From Pusillimonas sp. (lineage in GTDB: Bacteria > Pseudomonadota > Gammaproteobacteria > Burkholderiales > Burkholderiaceae_B): a DNA stretch of 64,000 nucleotides. Under the pieces are notes generated by a model that did no database searches, was not told the DNA's origin, and saw nothing but the letters and a program-made list of their open reading frames with translations. The position numbers and the translations under genes were made by a program. Where the stretch lies: positions 80,459 through 144,458 of the forward strand of contig NZ_JAJUFE010000001.1 of NCBI RefSeq assembly GCF_029263785.1. The letters are read 5' to 3'. Below are positions 51,839 to 59,690 of this stretch, in pieces (within the stretch, counting starts at the first letter, position 1; the number at the start of each line of letters is the position of its first letter).

Positions 51839-52384
51839 ATGAAAAGAATGATTGCAGCATCCGGCTTCGCCCTGCTTGCAGGCTGCGCGACTACGCAAAA
51901 CGACCTGCCCACACAATCCGACCTGGATCTGGATAAATATGCAGGTACCTGGTTTGAGCAAGCGCGGCTTCCCAACCGGTTTCAGAAAGACTGTATCGGC
52001 GAAGTGCGAGCCGACTACACACTCAAGCCCAACAACAGATTAGAGGTCGTCAACCAATGCAAGGCGCGGGACGGCAGCGTTAAAACCGCAGGCGGAGAGG
52101 GGCGACTGAACCCATCGTTTGCTCCACCCGATCCCGCCAGACTGGAGATTCGGTTCGCACCCCAGTGGACATCCTGGATACCCATGGTGTGGGGCGACTA
52201 CTGGATCATCCGGGTAGCAGGCGATTACAACCATTCTCTCGTCGGAACGCCCGACCGAAAGTACCTGTGGGTCTTGTCCCGGCAGCGGACGGCAGATGCT
52301 GCATCTGTGCAAGCATTGCTGGACTACGCAGCGACCTTGGGCTTTGCTACTGACGATATACGGCGAACATCAAGTCAGCAGTGA
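51839..52384 (+). CDS. blc: Lipocalin family lipoprotein (Blc-like)
   Basis: Outer-membrane lipocalin that may bind lysolipids or help envelope maintenance. A lipoprotein signal is present (MKRMIAASGFALLAGC, lipobox LAGC), followed by the lipocalin signature DKYAGTWFEQARLPNRFQ and VWGDYWIIRVAGDYNHSLVG, GTPDRKYLWVLSR. Length from the ATG at 51839 is 181 residues; the open frame upstream lacks homology. It is divergent from the PhnD-like gene across 194 bases in which I see no recognised site. Confidence 0.93.
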   Translation: MKRMIAASGFALLAGCATTQNDLPTQSDLDLDKYAGTWFEQARLPNRFQKDCIGEVRADYTLKPNNRLEVVNQCKARDGSVKTAGGEGRLNPSFAPPDPARLEIRFAPQWTSWIPMVWGDYWIIRVAGDYNHSLVGTPDRKYLWVLSRQRTADAASVQALLDYAATLGFATDDIRRTSSQQ

Positions 52385-52511
52385 CTGGCAGATGCCGGGT
52401 CGTGCAGCCAGACTGCTGACCGGAACAGGCGGACATCGGCCACCTGCCCTATTTCTACGGCGAAGCGTCCCGTGTATACCTGAACTCACGCCAAACGCAT
52501 AGGAGGGAGGT

Positions 52512-52739
52512 ATGACGGACGACAAAGTGTTGATATGTGCTGCCTGTGCAGAGGTAGCTGCCACACCCGGAAAAGCCGGCCCCCATAAGTACATGCTCGT
52601 CGAAGGTCAGTGGGCAGGACAATACGACGGAGTGTGCGATACCACCTACCGCTGCCTGGAATGTAATTCGCGATGGGCGAGGCAGCGCGACAAACTGGGA
52701 TGTACCCAGACGTTCCGGTTGCTCTCGGAGAGCAGATAA
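52512..52739 (+). CDS. Small cysteine-rich hypothetical protein
   Basis: A 75-residue protein with two CxxC pairs (ICAAC near residue 8 and RCLEC near residue 47), plus single cysteines at CDTTY and GCTQT, suggesting a small zinc ribbon. A very strong ribosome site, AGGAGGGAGG, directly precedes the ATG, so translation is likely. I do not recognise the family. It converges on the DUF333 gene. Confidence 0.75.
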   Translation: MTDDKVLICAACAEVAATPGKAGPHKYMLVEGQWAGQYDGVCDTTYRCLECNSRWARQRDKLGCTQTFRLLSESR

Positions 52740-52780
52740 GAAAAGGTAAAGACAGAGGTCAATAGCGCGACGCCATCACG

Positions 52781-53017
52781 CTAGTTATTCGGATGGTTGC
52801 GCCGGTAAAACTCCCACTCGTCCACTTTCGTGCCATCGGGAAGCACACACATGGAAATGTTTCCTTCCGGTCGCTCGTGAATATCCAGCGTTCCCCCGCG
52901 CTCGATGCAGTACACCGAAGCCGGGTTAGGGATCCCCAAAGTAAGTACCGGATCCGGACCGGATACGGTACAGCCTGCCATAAGCGCAGCAACCGCCACA
53001 ACTCCAAGCTTTTTCAT
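52781..53017 (-). CDS. DUF333 family lipoprotein
   Basis: A 78-residue lipoprotein: signal and lipobox KLGVVAVAALMAGC, then the single DUF333 (YhfC/heme-shock-like) domain NPASVYCIERGGTLDIHER to ISMCVLPDGTKVDEWEFYRR with its two conserved cysteines. The ATG at 53017 is preceded by CAGGAGG; the frame is open further upstream but without signal-peptide logic. The ribosome site lies in a hairpin (see next entry). Function in this family is unproven. Confidence 0.9.
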   Translation of the reverse strand: MKKLGVVAVAALMAGCTVSGPDPVLTLGIPNPASVYCIERGGTLDIHERPEGNISMCVLPDGTKVDEWEFYRRNHPNN

Positions 53018-53021
53018 AGCT

Positions 53022-53040
53022 CCTCCTGTTTTGCAGGAGG
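53022..53040 (-). promoter_or_regulatory. Hairpin sequestering the ribosome site of the DUF333 gene
   Basis: On the minus strand CCTCCTG (53040-53034), a five-base CAAAA loop and CAGGAGG (53028-53022) form a perfect seven-pair stem. The 3' arm is the Shine-Dalgarno, four bases before the ATG. The 5' arm is itself an anti-Shine-Dalgarno sequence, so translation should be restrained until the stem opens. Confidence 0.65.
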
Positions 53041-53195
53041 TGAATTGTAATGCTTGTGTAATTACCGCCAGGCCGCTTCGCATCATTCCCTGCGATCAGC
53101 TTATGGCGCGACTTGCACCCGCGTGAATGAACGTCCCCTGTTTACGGGGTAGAGCCCGACTTGCACCCGCAGGAGTGCGCCCAGGCAGGACGCAC

Positions 53196-53232
53196 AAAAA
53201 ACCGCCTAGAGATTACGCCTCTAGGCGGTTTT
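53196..53232 (-). terminator. Terminator after tRNA-Arg
   Basis: AAACCGCCTAGAG (53199-53211) and CTCTAGGCGGTTT (53219-53231) form a perfect 13-pair stem around a seven-base loop; the minus-strand read-out continues into Ts. It lies 27 bases beyond the tRNA 3' end. Confidence 0.9.
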
Positions 53233-53258
53233 AACCTGTTGATTAGACAGGGTAATTC

Positions 53259-53335
53259 TGGCGCGGCTGGCAGGATTCGAACCCACGACCCCTTGGTTCG
53301 TAGCCAAGTACTCTATCCAACTGAGCTACAGCCGC
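53259..53335 (-). tRNA. tRNA-Arg(ACG)
   Basis: A 77-base cloverleaf with encoded CCA. The acceptor stem is GCGGCTG/CAGCCGC, the D-arm AGCTCAGTTGGATAGAGT, the anticodon stem-loop CTTGG-CTACGAA-CCAAG with anticodon ACG, and the T-arm GTGGG-TTCGAAT-CCTGC. The ACG anticodon (A34 normally edited to inosine) reads CGU/CGC/CGA. A terminator follows and a promoter-like sequence precedes it. Confidence 0.96.
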
Positions 53336-53347
53336 CAAAGAAGCGAA

Positions 53348-53378
53348 ACTATAACACAAAAAATTAATCGTGTCGCAA
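53348..53378 (-). promoter_or_regulatory. Candidate tRNA-Arg promoter
   Basis: On the minus strand TTGCGA (53378-53373), a 19-base AT-rich spacer and TATAGT (53353-53348), 12 bases before the tRNA 5' end. Both boxes are near consensus; the spacer is long. Confidence 0.45.
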
Positions 53379-53417
53379 CAGGTGGGCTCCAACTCCCCTT
53401 TTGACTACAATTCTTGC

Positions 53418-54359
53418 ATGAAAAGTGCCTATTCCTGCGATTATTACTGGGTCGAGTCCCTGGTAAACAGCTACATTCACGAGTGGCGTCAGGCAAAGTT
53501 CGATGCGGTAATCGCCATTGCGCGCGGGGGCCTGACACCGGGAGTCATGGCGTCCACTGCCCTGTCACTTCCCATGCACGCCTTAAGCTACAGCCGCTCA
53601 ACCCGACAGGTCTCGTGGTTTACACGAGACACGCCCCGTCTGGGCACCCGGGTATTGCTGGTGGAAGATATCGCCGGCCGCGGCACCACGTTAGTCGACA
53701 GTGTCAATTTTCTGCGCGATCAGGGTTTCGACACCTCGATCTTCACCCTCGCCTGGGATGAAGAATCCCGTATCAGGCCGGATTACGGCTTTCAGATCCC
53801 TGCGGGCAGTCGGGCCTGGTTTCCCTGGGAACGCGAGTCGATTACAGACGCATCCGGTGACACCAATAATATGCCCGACCAACCTGAATACGAGTACGCA
53901 TCTTGGGCCATAGATCTGGACGGCATCCTGCTGCCCGATGTCCCTGAAGAGCATTATCTGCGCGACCTGCAAGATGCACTGTTGACGCGGGACGCACTGG
54001 AACCCAATGCCAGCCTGCCCAATCGCAATCTGCACGATCTGCCTATTGTGACCGGCCGCCCCGAGCAGGATCGGGCACGCACGCAAGCCTGGTTGGACCG
54101 GCATGGCTTCGGGGGAGAGTTGATCATGCGGAATGAAGCCAAATATTCGGCTGCGCAAACCCCACTGCACAAGGCAGACGCCATTGTGCAGCGTCGATTC
54201 ACCCACTTTATTGAAAGTGATGCGATACAGGCGCTCGAAATCGCGAATCGGGTAAAGGTAGCCCGGATAATCTGGTGGAACGGGTCGCGCGCCATGGCCG
54301 TCTATGCGCATGAGGCTCACGAACTTATAGCCAAAGAGGCAGCGGGCGCTAATCTATAA
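53418..54359 (+). CDS. Phosphoribosyltransferase-HAD hydrolase fusion protein
   Basis: A 313-residue two-domain protein. The N-terminal part (about 1-150) is a type I phosphoribosyltransferase with the PRPP loop VLLVEDIAGRGTTLVDS (79-95) and FDAVIAIARGGLTPGVMAST. The C-terminal part (about 160-313) is a HAD-like hydrolase: motif I AIDLDGILLPD, motif II VTGRPEQDR, a lysine in PLHKADAI and motif IV FIESDAIQALEIA. Substrates of either half are unknown. The start is the ATG at 53418; 16 further codons are open upstream. It is followed 89 bases later by a 2-hydroxyacid oxidase gene. Confidence 0.88.
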   Translation: MKSAYSCDYYWVESLVNSYIHEWRQAKFDAVIAIARGGLTPGVMASTALSLPMHALSYSRSTRQVSWFTRDTPRLGTRVLLVEDIAGRGTTLVDSVNFLRDQGFDTSIFTLAWDEESRIRPDYGFQIPAGSRAWFPWERESITDASGDTNNMPDQPEYEYASWAIDLDGILLPDVPEEHYLRDLQDALLTRDALEPNASLPNRNLHDLPIVTGRPEQDRARTQAWLDRHGFGGELIMRNEAKYSAAQTPLHKADAIVQRRFTHFIESDAIQALEIANRVKVARIIWWNGSRAMAVYAHEAHELIAKEAAGANL

Positions 54360-54448
54360 TCGCCACCATGCGGCCCGCCGCGTCATACCCTTGCGCGGCA
54401 GCAGAATCATTAATCCAATCGCCGCACATATCCACTTGGGAGAAGCCC

Positions 54449-55624
54449 GTGCCACGCCTTGCCACCGCTACCTGCATTGAAGACCTGCGCCGGATGGCGC
54501 AACGACGAGTGCCGCGCATGTTTTACGATTACGTTGCCTCGGGCTCGTGGACGGAAAGCACTTATCGGGCCAATGTCGATGACTTTCAACGTCTGAAGTT
54601 CAGGCAGCGCGTAGCCGTAGATATCGGCACACGCAACTTGCGCAGCACCATGATCGGCACCGGGGTCAGCATGCCAGTTGCCTTGGCACCTACTGGGCTG
54701 ACAGGAATGGTGTGCGGTGACGGAGAAATCCTGGCTGCACGAGCAGCCGAACGCGTCGGCGTCCCGTTTACGCTCTCTACGATGAGCATTTGCTCTATAG
54801 AAGACGTTGCAGAGCATACAAGCCGTCCGTTCTGGTTTCAGCTTTATGTGATGCGCGACCGGACCTTCATGCGCAGACTCATCGCACGCGCAAAAGCCGC
54901 CGGCTGCTCGGCACTTGTGCTGACGCTCGACCTGCAGGTCATGGGGCAACGTCACAAGGACATCAAGAATGGTCTGACTGCGCCGCCCCGCCCGACGCTC
55001 AGGAACCTGCTTGATCTGGCCACCAAACCTCATTGGTGCTGGTCGCTGTCCCGGACACGACGTCGCGGGTTTGGCAATATTCTGGGGCATGTGGAAGGCG
55101 TCAGCGACATGTCGTCGTTGGCCTCCTGGACCAACGATCAATTCGACCCGACCTTATGCTGGGACGACATAGCGTGGATCAAGGAAGCCTGGGGTGGAAA
55201 ACTGGTGGTAAAAGGCATCATGGATGCCGAAGACGCCCGGCACGCTGTGCGCTGTGGTGCCGACGCCCTGATCGTTTCCAATCATGGGGGCCGGCAACTG
55301 GATGGTGCGCCCTCGTCCATTGCCGCGCTGCCGCACATCGTGGCCGAAGTGGGCAACGACATAGAAGTATGGTTTGATGGGGGCATTCGCTCGGGGCAGG
55401 ACGTGTTGCGTGCCATTGCCCTGGGGGCAAAAGGCACGTTCATCGGGCGAGCATTTCTTTATGGTTTGGGCGCAGGCGGCCAGGCAGGTGTCGAACGCGC
55501 GCTTGCAATCATTGCCAAGGAGCTGGATATCAGCATGGCGTTTTGTGGCAGGACGGATATCGGCGGCGTGGATCGCTCCATACTGCTCAACCCTCAGATT
55601 TTCGACGACCTGACAAAAATATAA
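54449..55624 (+). CDS. FMN-dependent alpha-hydroxy-acid dehydrogenase/oxidase (LldD-like)
   Basis: Oxidises an L-2-hydroxy acid to the 2-oxo acid with FMN. In 391 residues the family markers are MFYDYVASGSWTESTYRANV, MPVALAPTGLTGMV, the catalytic histidine segment SNHGGRQLDGAPSS and the FMN phosphate-binding WFDGGIRSGQDVLRAIALGA and FIGRAFLYGLGAGG. The GTG at 54449 has GGGAG seven bases upstream and gives family length; an ATG at 54368 has no ribosome site. The substrate could be lactate, mandelate or another hydroxy acid. It converges on the TRAP transporter genes. Confidence 0.92.
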   Translation: MPRLATATCIEDLRRMAQRRVPRMFYDYVASGSWTESTYRANVDDFQRLKFRQRVAVDIGTRNLRSTMIGTGVSMPVALAPTGLTGMVCGDGEILAARAAERVGVPFTLSTMSICSIEDVAEHTSRPFWFQLYVMRDRTFMRRLIARAKAAGCSALVLTLDLQVMGQRHKDIKNGLTAPPRPTLRNLLDLATKPHWCWSLSRTRRRGFGNILGHVEGVSDMSSLASWTNDQFDPTLCWDDIAWIKEAWGGKLVVKGIMDAEDARHAVRCGADALIVSNHGGRQLDGAPSSIAALPHIVAEVGNDIEVWFDGGIRSGQDVLRAIALGAKGTFIGRAFLYGLGAGGQAGVERALAIIAKELDISMAFCGRTDIGGVDRSILLNPQIFDDLTKI

Positions 55625-55631
55625 ACAGCCG

Positions 55632-56936
55632 CTACCGATACAGAAGCGAGGGGAACCACAATGCAATGTCTGGCCACCACACCATCAGCAACAACAGCGC
55701 CAACGGAGCAATCAAGAAAGGGAACACCCCACGGTACAGCACAGACAAGGGGATTTCCGGTGCCTGGGCCCGAATCACGAAAATATTCATGCCTACGGGT
55801 GGCGTGACCAGACCCAACTCGACAACCAGTACCAAAAGTACCCCAAACCAGACGGGATCGAACCCGGCGCCGACGACCAGTGGAAAAAATACCGGCACGG
55901 TTATCAGCACCATTCCGATGCCATCCAGAAAACATCCCATGATGATGTAGAAAACGATCAGGATGAGCATGATGACGGCGGGCGATGCATTGAGGCTTCG
56001 CGTCCATTCGACCAGCGTCTGTGGCAGCTCGGTCAGTACTACAAAATACGAAAAGATGAACGCGCACAGCACAACCAGAAACAACATGCTGGATATCAGA
56101 ACGGTTTCCACAACGGCTTCGTGCACGCGCTTCCAGGTGAGCCGGCCTCGTACAAGACCCAACAGAAATGCACCGAACGATCCGACGGCCGCCGATTCGG
56201 TAGGGCTGAACCAGCCCAGGTAAATACCGCCAATCGAAACGCCGAATAAAAGAGCGATTTCCCACATGCTGACCAAGGCGCGCAATCGTTCACCCCAGCC
56301 CGCGCCGGGCATCGGCGTTTCGTGGTTATCCTTGCGATGCACCAGCCAAGCCAACACCAGGCCGTAGAACAATGCAAGCAGTACAGCAGGAACCAGCGCC
56401 GCCGCAAAAAGCCGTTGCACGGATTGCTCGGCAATAATTGCGTATATGACAAGGATGATTGAGGGCGGAATCAATATGCCCAGCGACGCGCCAGCTGCAA
56501 TCACGCCGGAGCTGAGCTTGTCACGGTATCCCGCCTCTCGCATTTCGGGCAACGCAATTCTGGCCATGGTCGCGGCTACCGCCAATGACGAACCGCAAAC
56601 TGCCCCGAACGCCGCACTGGCACCGAGGGTGGCGTATGCCGGCCCGCCCCGACGCCCCGAGAACAAGGAACGAACCGCACGAAAAAGTTGACTGGAGATT
56701 CCCGCGCTGCTGGCCAGCGCACCCATCAGTACAAACAGTGGAACGACGGAAAGCGCATAGGCCGAGCCCATTTCGAACGGGGTGGAACCCAGAACGATAA
56801 ACGCACGATCAAACCCGCTGATGGCGGCGTAGCCAAACGCCCCGACCAGCCCCATGGCGACTGCAACCGGAACCCTGATGAAAATCAGAAACAACAGAGC
56901 CGCCATTCCCGCCAGACCAATGGCCTGAACACTCAT
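55632..56936 (-). CDS. dctM: TRAP transporter large permease DctM
   Basis: Sodium-coupled TRAP transporter large membrane subunit (434 residues, about 12 membrane segments). Diagnostic segments are FIRVPVAVAMGLVGAFGYAA, GVIAAGASLGILIPPSIILV, LGWFSPTESAAVGSFGAFLL and LGLVTPPVGMNIFVIRAQAP. The start at 56936 overlaps the dctQ stop as ATGA; the frame extends further upstream within dctQ. It is last in a dctP-dctQ-dctM operon. Confidence 0.95.
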   Translation of the reverse strand: MSVQAIGLAGMAALLFLIFIRVPVAVAMGLVGAFGYAAISGFDRAFIVLGSTPFEMGSAYALSVVPLFVLMGALASSAGISSQLFRAVRSLFSGRRGGPAYATLGASAAFGAVCGSSLAVAATMARIALPEMREAGYRDKLSSGVIAAGASLGILIPPSIILVIYAIIAEQSVQRLFAAALVPAVLLALFYGLVLAWLVHRKDNHETPMPGAGWGERLRALVSMWEIALLFGVSIGGIYLGWFSPTESAAVGSFGAFLLGLVRGRLTWKRVHEAVVETVLISSMLFLVVLCAFIFSYFVVLTELPQTLVEWTRSLNASPAVIMLILIVFYIIMGCFLDGIGMVLITVPVFFPLVVGAGFDPVWFGVLLVLVVELGLVTPPVGMNIFVIRAQAPEIPLSVLYRGVFPFLIAPLALLLLMVWWPDIALWFPSLLYR

Positions 56937-57472
56937 TGAATAACTCCGTGAGTTCTCCCGGCTGAAGCCCGACGACGACTTCGTATCAGGTCTGACAGCT
57001 TGAACAATGCAGCAATCAGTGCAGCGAACACGCCAACCAGGCAGGGAATCCACAACCAGTACAACATGATGGGCAGATCAGGCTTACGATCCTGATAGAC
57101 GTAGGCCTCCCAAGCCGGCGTAGGCATGTGCCAAAGCAACATGCCCAGGAACACCGCCGAAAGAAGCAGCCCGACGATCTTGAGCAAGACGACCAGATTA
57201 CTGCTGATGAAATGGTCGATGATGTCGACAGTAATGTGTGTGTCGTCCAGAAAGGCTTCGCCAATTCCGAGAAACACCACAAACACCATCAGAGTTTCAA
57301 CAAGATCGTAGGTACCCAATACGGGAATGCCAAACAGATTGCGCAGCAAAACATCTGCCATGGTGATGCACACCATCATTGCCAGAGCCAACCCGGCAAT
57401 CAGGGTCAGGCCACGCAAGACAAGGCGCATCCAATGATGGATGCGCTGGCCTGATTCAGCCTTGGCCGCCAT
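56933..57472 (-). CDS. dctQ: TRAP transporter small permease DctQ
   Basis: Small membrane subunit with four helices. The family signature appears as ADVLLRNLFGIPVLGTYDLV, followed by ETLMVFVVFLGIGEAFLDDTHITVDII. The ATG at 57472 (MAAKAESGQRIH) is chosen because AGGAG is eight bases upstream; the frame is open nine codons earlier inside dctP. Length is 179 residues. It is translationally coupled to dctM. Confidence 0.92.
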   Translation of the reverse strand: MAAKAESGQRIHHWMRLVLRGLTLIAGLALAMMVCITMADVLLRNLFGIPVLGTYDLVETLMVFVVFLGIGEAFLDDTHITVDIIDHFISSNLVVLLKIVGLLLSAVFLGMLLWHMPTPAWEAYVYQDRKPDLPIMLYWLWIPCLVGVFAALIAALFKLSDLIRSRRRASAGRTHGVIQ

Positions 57473-57473
57473 A

Positions 57474-58496
57474 TCATTGCTCCTTGGAGCGTGCGGCAAC
57501 GGCCTCTCGCAAGCGTTTCAGTGCCTCTTTACCGGGCAAACCCTTCTCTTCGAGCGCTGCCACCTTCTTGCTGATCAGTTCTTCGGTGATCTTGTCATAG
57601 GCGGCAGCGTCTGCCTGGCTAAGCTCGATCAGCTTGACGTTATGCTCTTTCATGTACTCGAGCCCGATTTCGTCGGCCTTGTCGGAAGCGGTACCCACAC
57701 GCTTCGCGCCATCCAGGCCAGTGGTGTCGTCAATGAGCTTTTGAAGGTCGGCCGGCAGCTTGTTATAGCTGTCGGGATTCATAACCATGGCAAAGGTCAC
57801 GACACCGCCATTGATGGTGGTGGCCGACTTCAATTCGGGACCCAACTGAAAACTTTGGGCTCCTTCATAAGACATCAGGGTGCCGTCGATGGTGCCTTTA
57901 CTCAGTGCGTCTGCCACTTCAGCCGGCGCCACGCCAACAGGGGTCGCGCCCAGCGCGGAAATCAGCGAAGCGTATACTGAACCGGGGTGCCGGATACGCA
58001 GGCCATTCATCTGATCCAGACTGGTGACCTCTTTTTTGGCCATCAGTAAGGGAACGGGTGGCGTCGCCATAAAGTACAGAATCTTGACGCCCTGGTATTC
58101 CGGCTCGAGCAGGTCTTTGATATCCATAAGCGCCTGCGAACCGACACGACCATTAGGAATCAGCGAAGGATGCTGCGCCAGTTCGGTCATGGGGAAGCGG
58201 CCGGGAGTCGCGCCTTGCAGCACATAGGCCATGTCTGCCACACCGGTTCGCGCCAGGTCGAATTGGCGGTTTACCGGCCCCATCTGCGAAGAGGGAAAGA
58301 GTTTCAGGATCAGTCGGCCGTTGGATTTTTCGTTAAGTTCTTCGGCCCACCGCGTGATCTCGCGATTGATCATGTGCTTCGGCGGCAAGTAAGTAGAGAC
58401 CTTAAGCTCGTAGGTTTCCTGCGCCTGTGCCGGGGAGAACCCCGCAGCGATGGTTACAGCGGCCAGAGCGGCCAAAAAAGTACGCCTAGTATTCAT
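57474..58496 (-). CDS. dctP: TRAP transporter substrate-binding protein DctP
   Basis: Periplasmic binding protein of 340 residues with a twin-arginine-like start (MNTRRTFLAALAAVTIAAGF) and cleavage near AQAQE. The DctP fold is clear: SNGRLILKLFPSSQMG, MNGLRIRHPGSVYASLISAL with the conserved carboxylate-binding arginine, and VADALSKGTIDGTLMSY. The ligand is probably an organic acid. A near-palindromic hairpin at 58614-58638, upstream of this gene, could be an operator. Its position between a 2-hydroxyacid oxidase and an aryl-acid ligase module suggests uptake of the catabolised acid. Confidence 0.94.
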   Translation of the reverse strand: MNTRRTFLAALAAVTIAAGFSPAQAQETYELKVSTYLPPKHMINREITRWAEELNEKSNGRLILKLFPSSQMGPVNRQFDLARTGVADMAYVLQGATPGRFPMTELAQHPSLIPNGRVGSQALMDIKDLLEPEYQGVKILYFMATPPVPLLMAKKEVTSLDQMNGLRIRHPGSVYASLISALGATPVGVAPAEVADALSKGTIDGTLMSYEGAQSFQLGPELKSATTINGGVVTFAMVMNPDSYNKLPADLQKLIDDTTGLDGAKRVGTASDKADEIGLEYMKEHNVKLIELSQADAAAYDKITEELISKKVAALEEKGLPGKEALKRLREAVAARSKEQ

Positions 58497-58658
58497 AGTT
58501 GTCTCCGTGGTTATGGTGCAGACCCTTCGAGCTTGTGCCCTGTCTTGGGTCTGTCACTTATATTGACTACTTATCCGTACTGCGTTGGGCCGCATTTCTT
58601 TTGCATCAGCGACGTCGGTCGCCTGATGAAGCACGGCTAGCGGCGAAAATCTGAAACA

Positions 58659-59423
58659 TCAGGTCGAGCTTGAAAAACCTCCGTCGATAACAATGACCTC
58701 ACCCGTTACAAACCGGTTCGACTTCACCAGGCTGAGCATGGTTTCGGCGACATCGTCTGCCGTAACGCAACGCTTGAGCGGCGTCAACTTAGCACGACGT
58801 TCCATCAAACGGTCGTAATTATCCTTGAGCATGCGTTTCATCCAGTCGCCCTCCATCCAGCCAGGGGCCACCGCATTCACCCGTATTTCGGGTCCAAGAT
58901 TGTAGGCGAGCACTTTGGTAAGACTTACCACGGCAGCTTTGCTGGTTGCGTATGCCAGGGGTTGAGGGCCCGGGCGCAGCCCCACAATGCTTGCCGTATT
59001 GACCACGCAGCCGTTGCCTGCCGCCTTTAGCATGGGCACTGCTGCCCGGGTAACCTGAAACATGCCGCGGACATTCACAGCAAATACCCGATCCCAGTTC
59101 TCGGCTGTTACTGCTTCAAAATCCTTTGGATCAATCGCCGAAGTGGTTCCCGCGTTATTGATAAGGACGTCAAGACGTCCGAATCGATTCTGGATTTCTG
59201 CCACCATATTGCGAACAGCGGGGTCTTCGCTTACGTCGCACTGCAGCACGATCGTTTTTGCTCCCAATGCTTCGGCCTCGGCAGCCGTTTCGGCGGCGGC
59301 AGCCTGACTGCTGCTGTAGTTGATGGCCACGTCGTAGCCTTCGCGCGCCAACGCCAATACCGCACTGCGACCGATACCTGTACCTCCACCCGTTACCAGG
59401 GCCACAGGTTTCTGCTGATCCAT
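58659..59423 (-). CDS. Short-chain dehydrogenase/reductase (FabG-like)
   Basis: NAD(P)-dependent oxidoreductase of 254 residues. It has the classical SDR motifs: TGGGTGIGR (11-19), NNAG, the catalytic Ser in NTASIVGLRPG and YATSK for Tyr/Lys, then VNAVAPGWMEGDW. The substrate is unknown. GGAG precedes the ATG. Its promoter carries the first TGAACATGTTCT palindrome, and it is divergent from the aryl-acid ligase that carries the second, so both are probably controlled by the TetR protein encoded downstream. Confidence 0.94.
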   Translation of the reverse strand: MDQQKPVALVTGGGTGIGRSAVLALAREGYDVAINYSSSQAAAAETAAEAEALGAKTIVLQCDVSEDPAVRNMVAEIQNRFGRLDVLINNAGTTSAIDPKDFEAVTAENWDRVFAVNVRGMFQVTRAAVPMLKAAGNGCVVNTASIVGLRPGPQPLAYATSKAAVVSLTKVLAYNLGPEIRVNAVAPGWMEGDWMKRMLKDNYDRLMERRAKLTPLKRCVTADDVAETMLSLVKSNRFVTGEVIVIDGGFSSST

Positions 59424-59451
59424 GCCGTCTCCTTGCCAGATTATTTTTTTA

Positions 59452-59463
59452 TGAACATGTTCT
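59452..59463. promoter_or_regulatory. TetR-type operator, copy 1 (SDR promoter)
   Basis: TGAACATGTTCT, a palindrome with core GAACATGTTC. It adjoins the -10 box of the SDR promoter on its downstream side, where bound repressor would cover the transcription start. Confidence 0.7.
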
Positions 59464-59492
59464 ACTTTAGATCACGATCATATTTCTGGCAA
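59464..59492 (-). promoter_or_regulatory. Candidate SDR promoter
   Basis: On the minus strand TTGCCA (59492-59487), a 17-base spacer and TAAAGT (59469-59464), directly followed by the AGAACATGTTCA palindrome. The -35 box matches consensus at five positions and the -10 box at four. Confidence 0.65.
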
Positions 59493-59552
59493 GAACAAAA
59501 AATCCCGTTCGGCCGGGTCGGAAAGCCTTCACTCCCTGGCTGATCTATTTCG

Positions 59553-59581
59553 TTGACACTCCACTGATCAGACCATAAACT
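59553..59581 (+). promoter_or_regulatory. Candidate promoter of the aryl-acid ligase-amidohydrolase operon
   Basis: Perfect TTGACA (59553-59558), a 17-base spacer and TAAACT (59576-59581). The last T of the -10 box is the first base of the second palindrome, so the layout mirrors the SDR promoter. Confidence 0.7.
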
Positions 59582-59592
59582 GAACATGTTCA
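59581..59592. promoter_or_regulatory. TetR-type operator, copy 2 (ligase promoter)
   Basis: TGAACATGTTCA, a perfect 12-bp palindrome immediately after the -10 box and 98 bases before the ligase start codon. Confidence 0.72.
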
Positions 59593-59690
59593 TCAAAATC
59601 AAAAGAAAAATGGCGGCACGATAGATTGCGACGGCAAACCATGGCTGGTCGATTTTGCAGCCGCTGATAAAACACTTCCAGGAGGAAACA

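Noticed and set aside
53100..53420. Integrated element at tRNA-Arg
   Set aside because: No integrase, no duplicated tRNA 3' end and ordinary genes on both sides; only a short direct repeat is visible.
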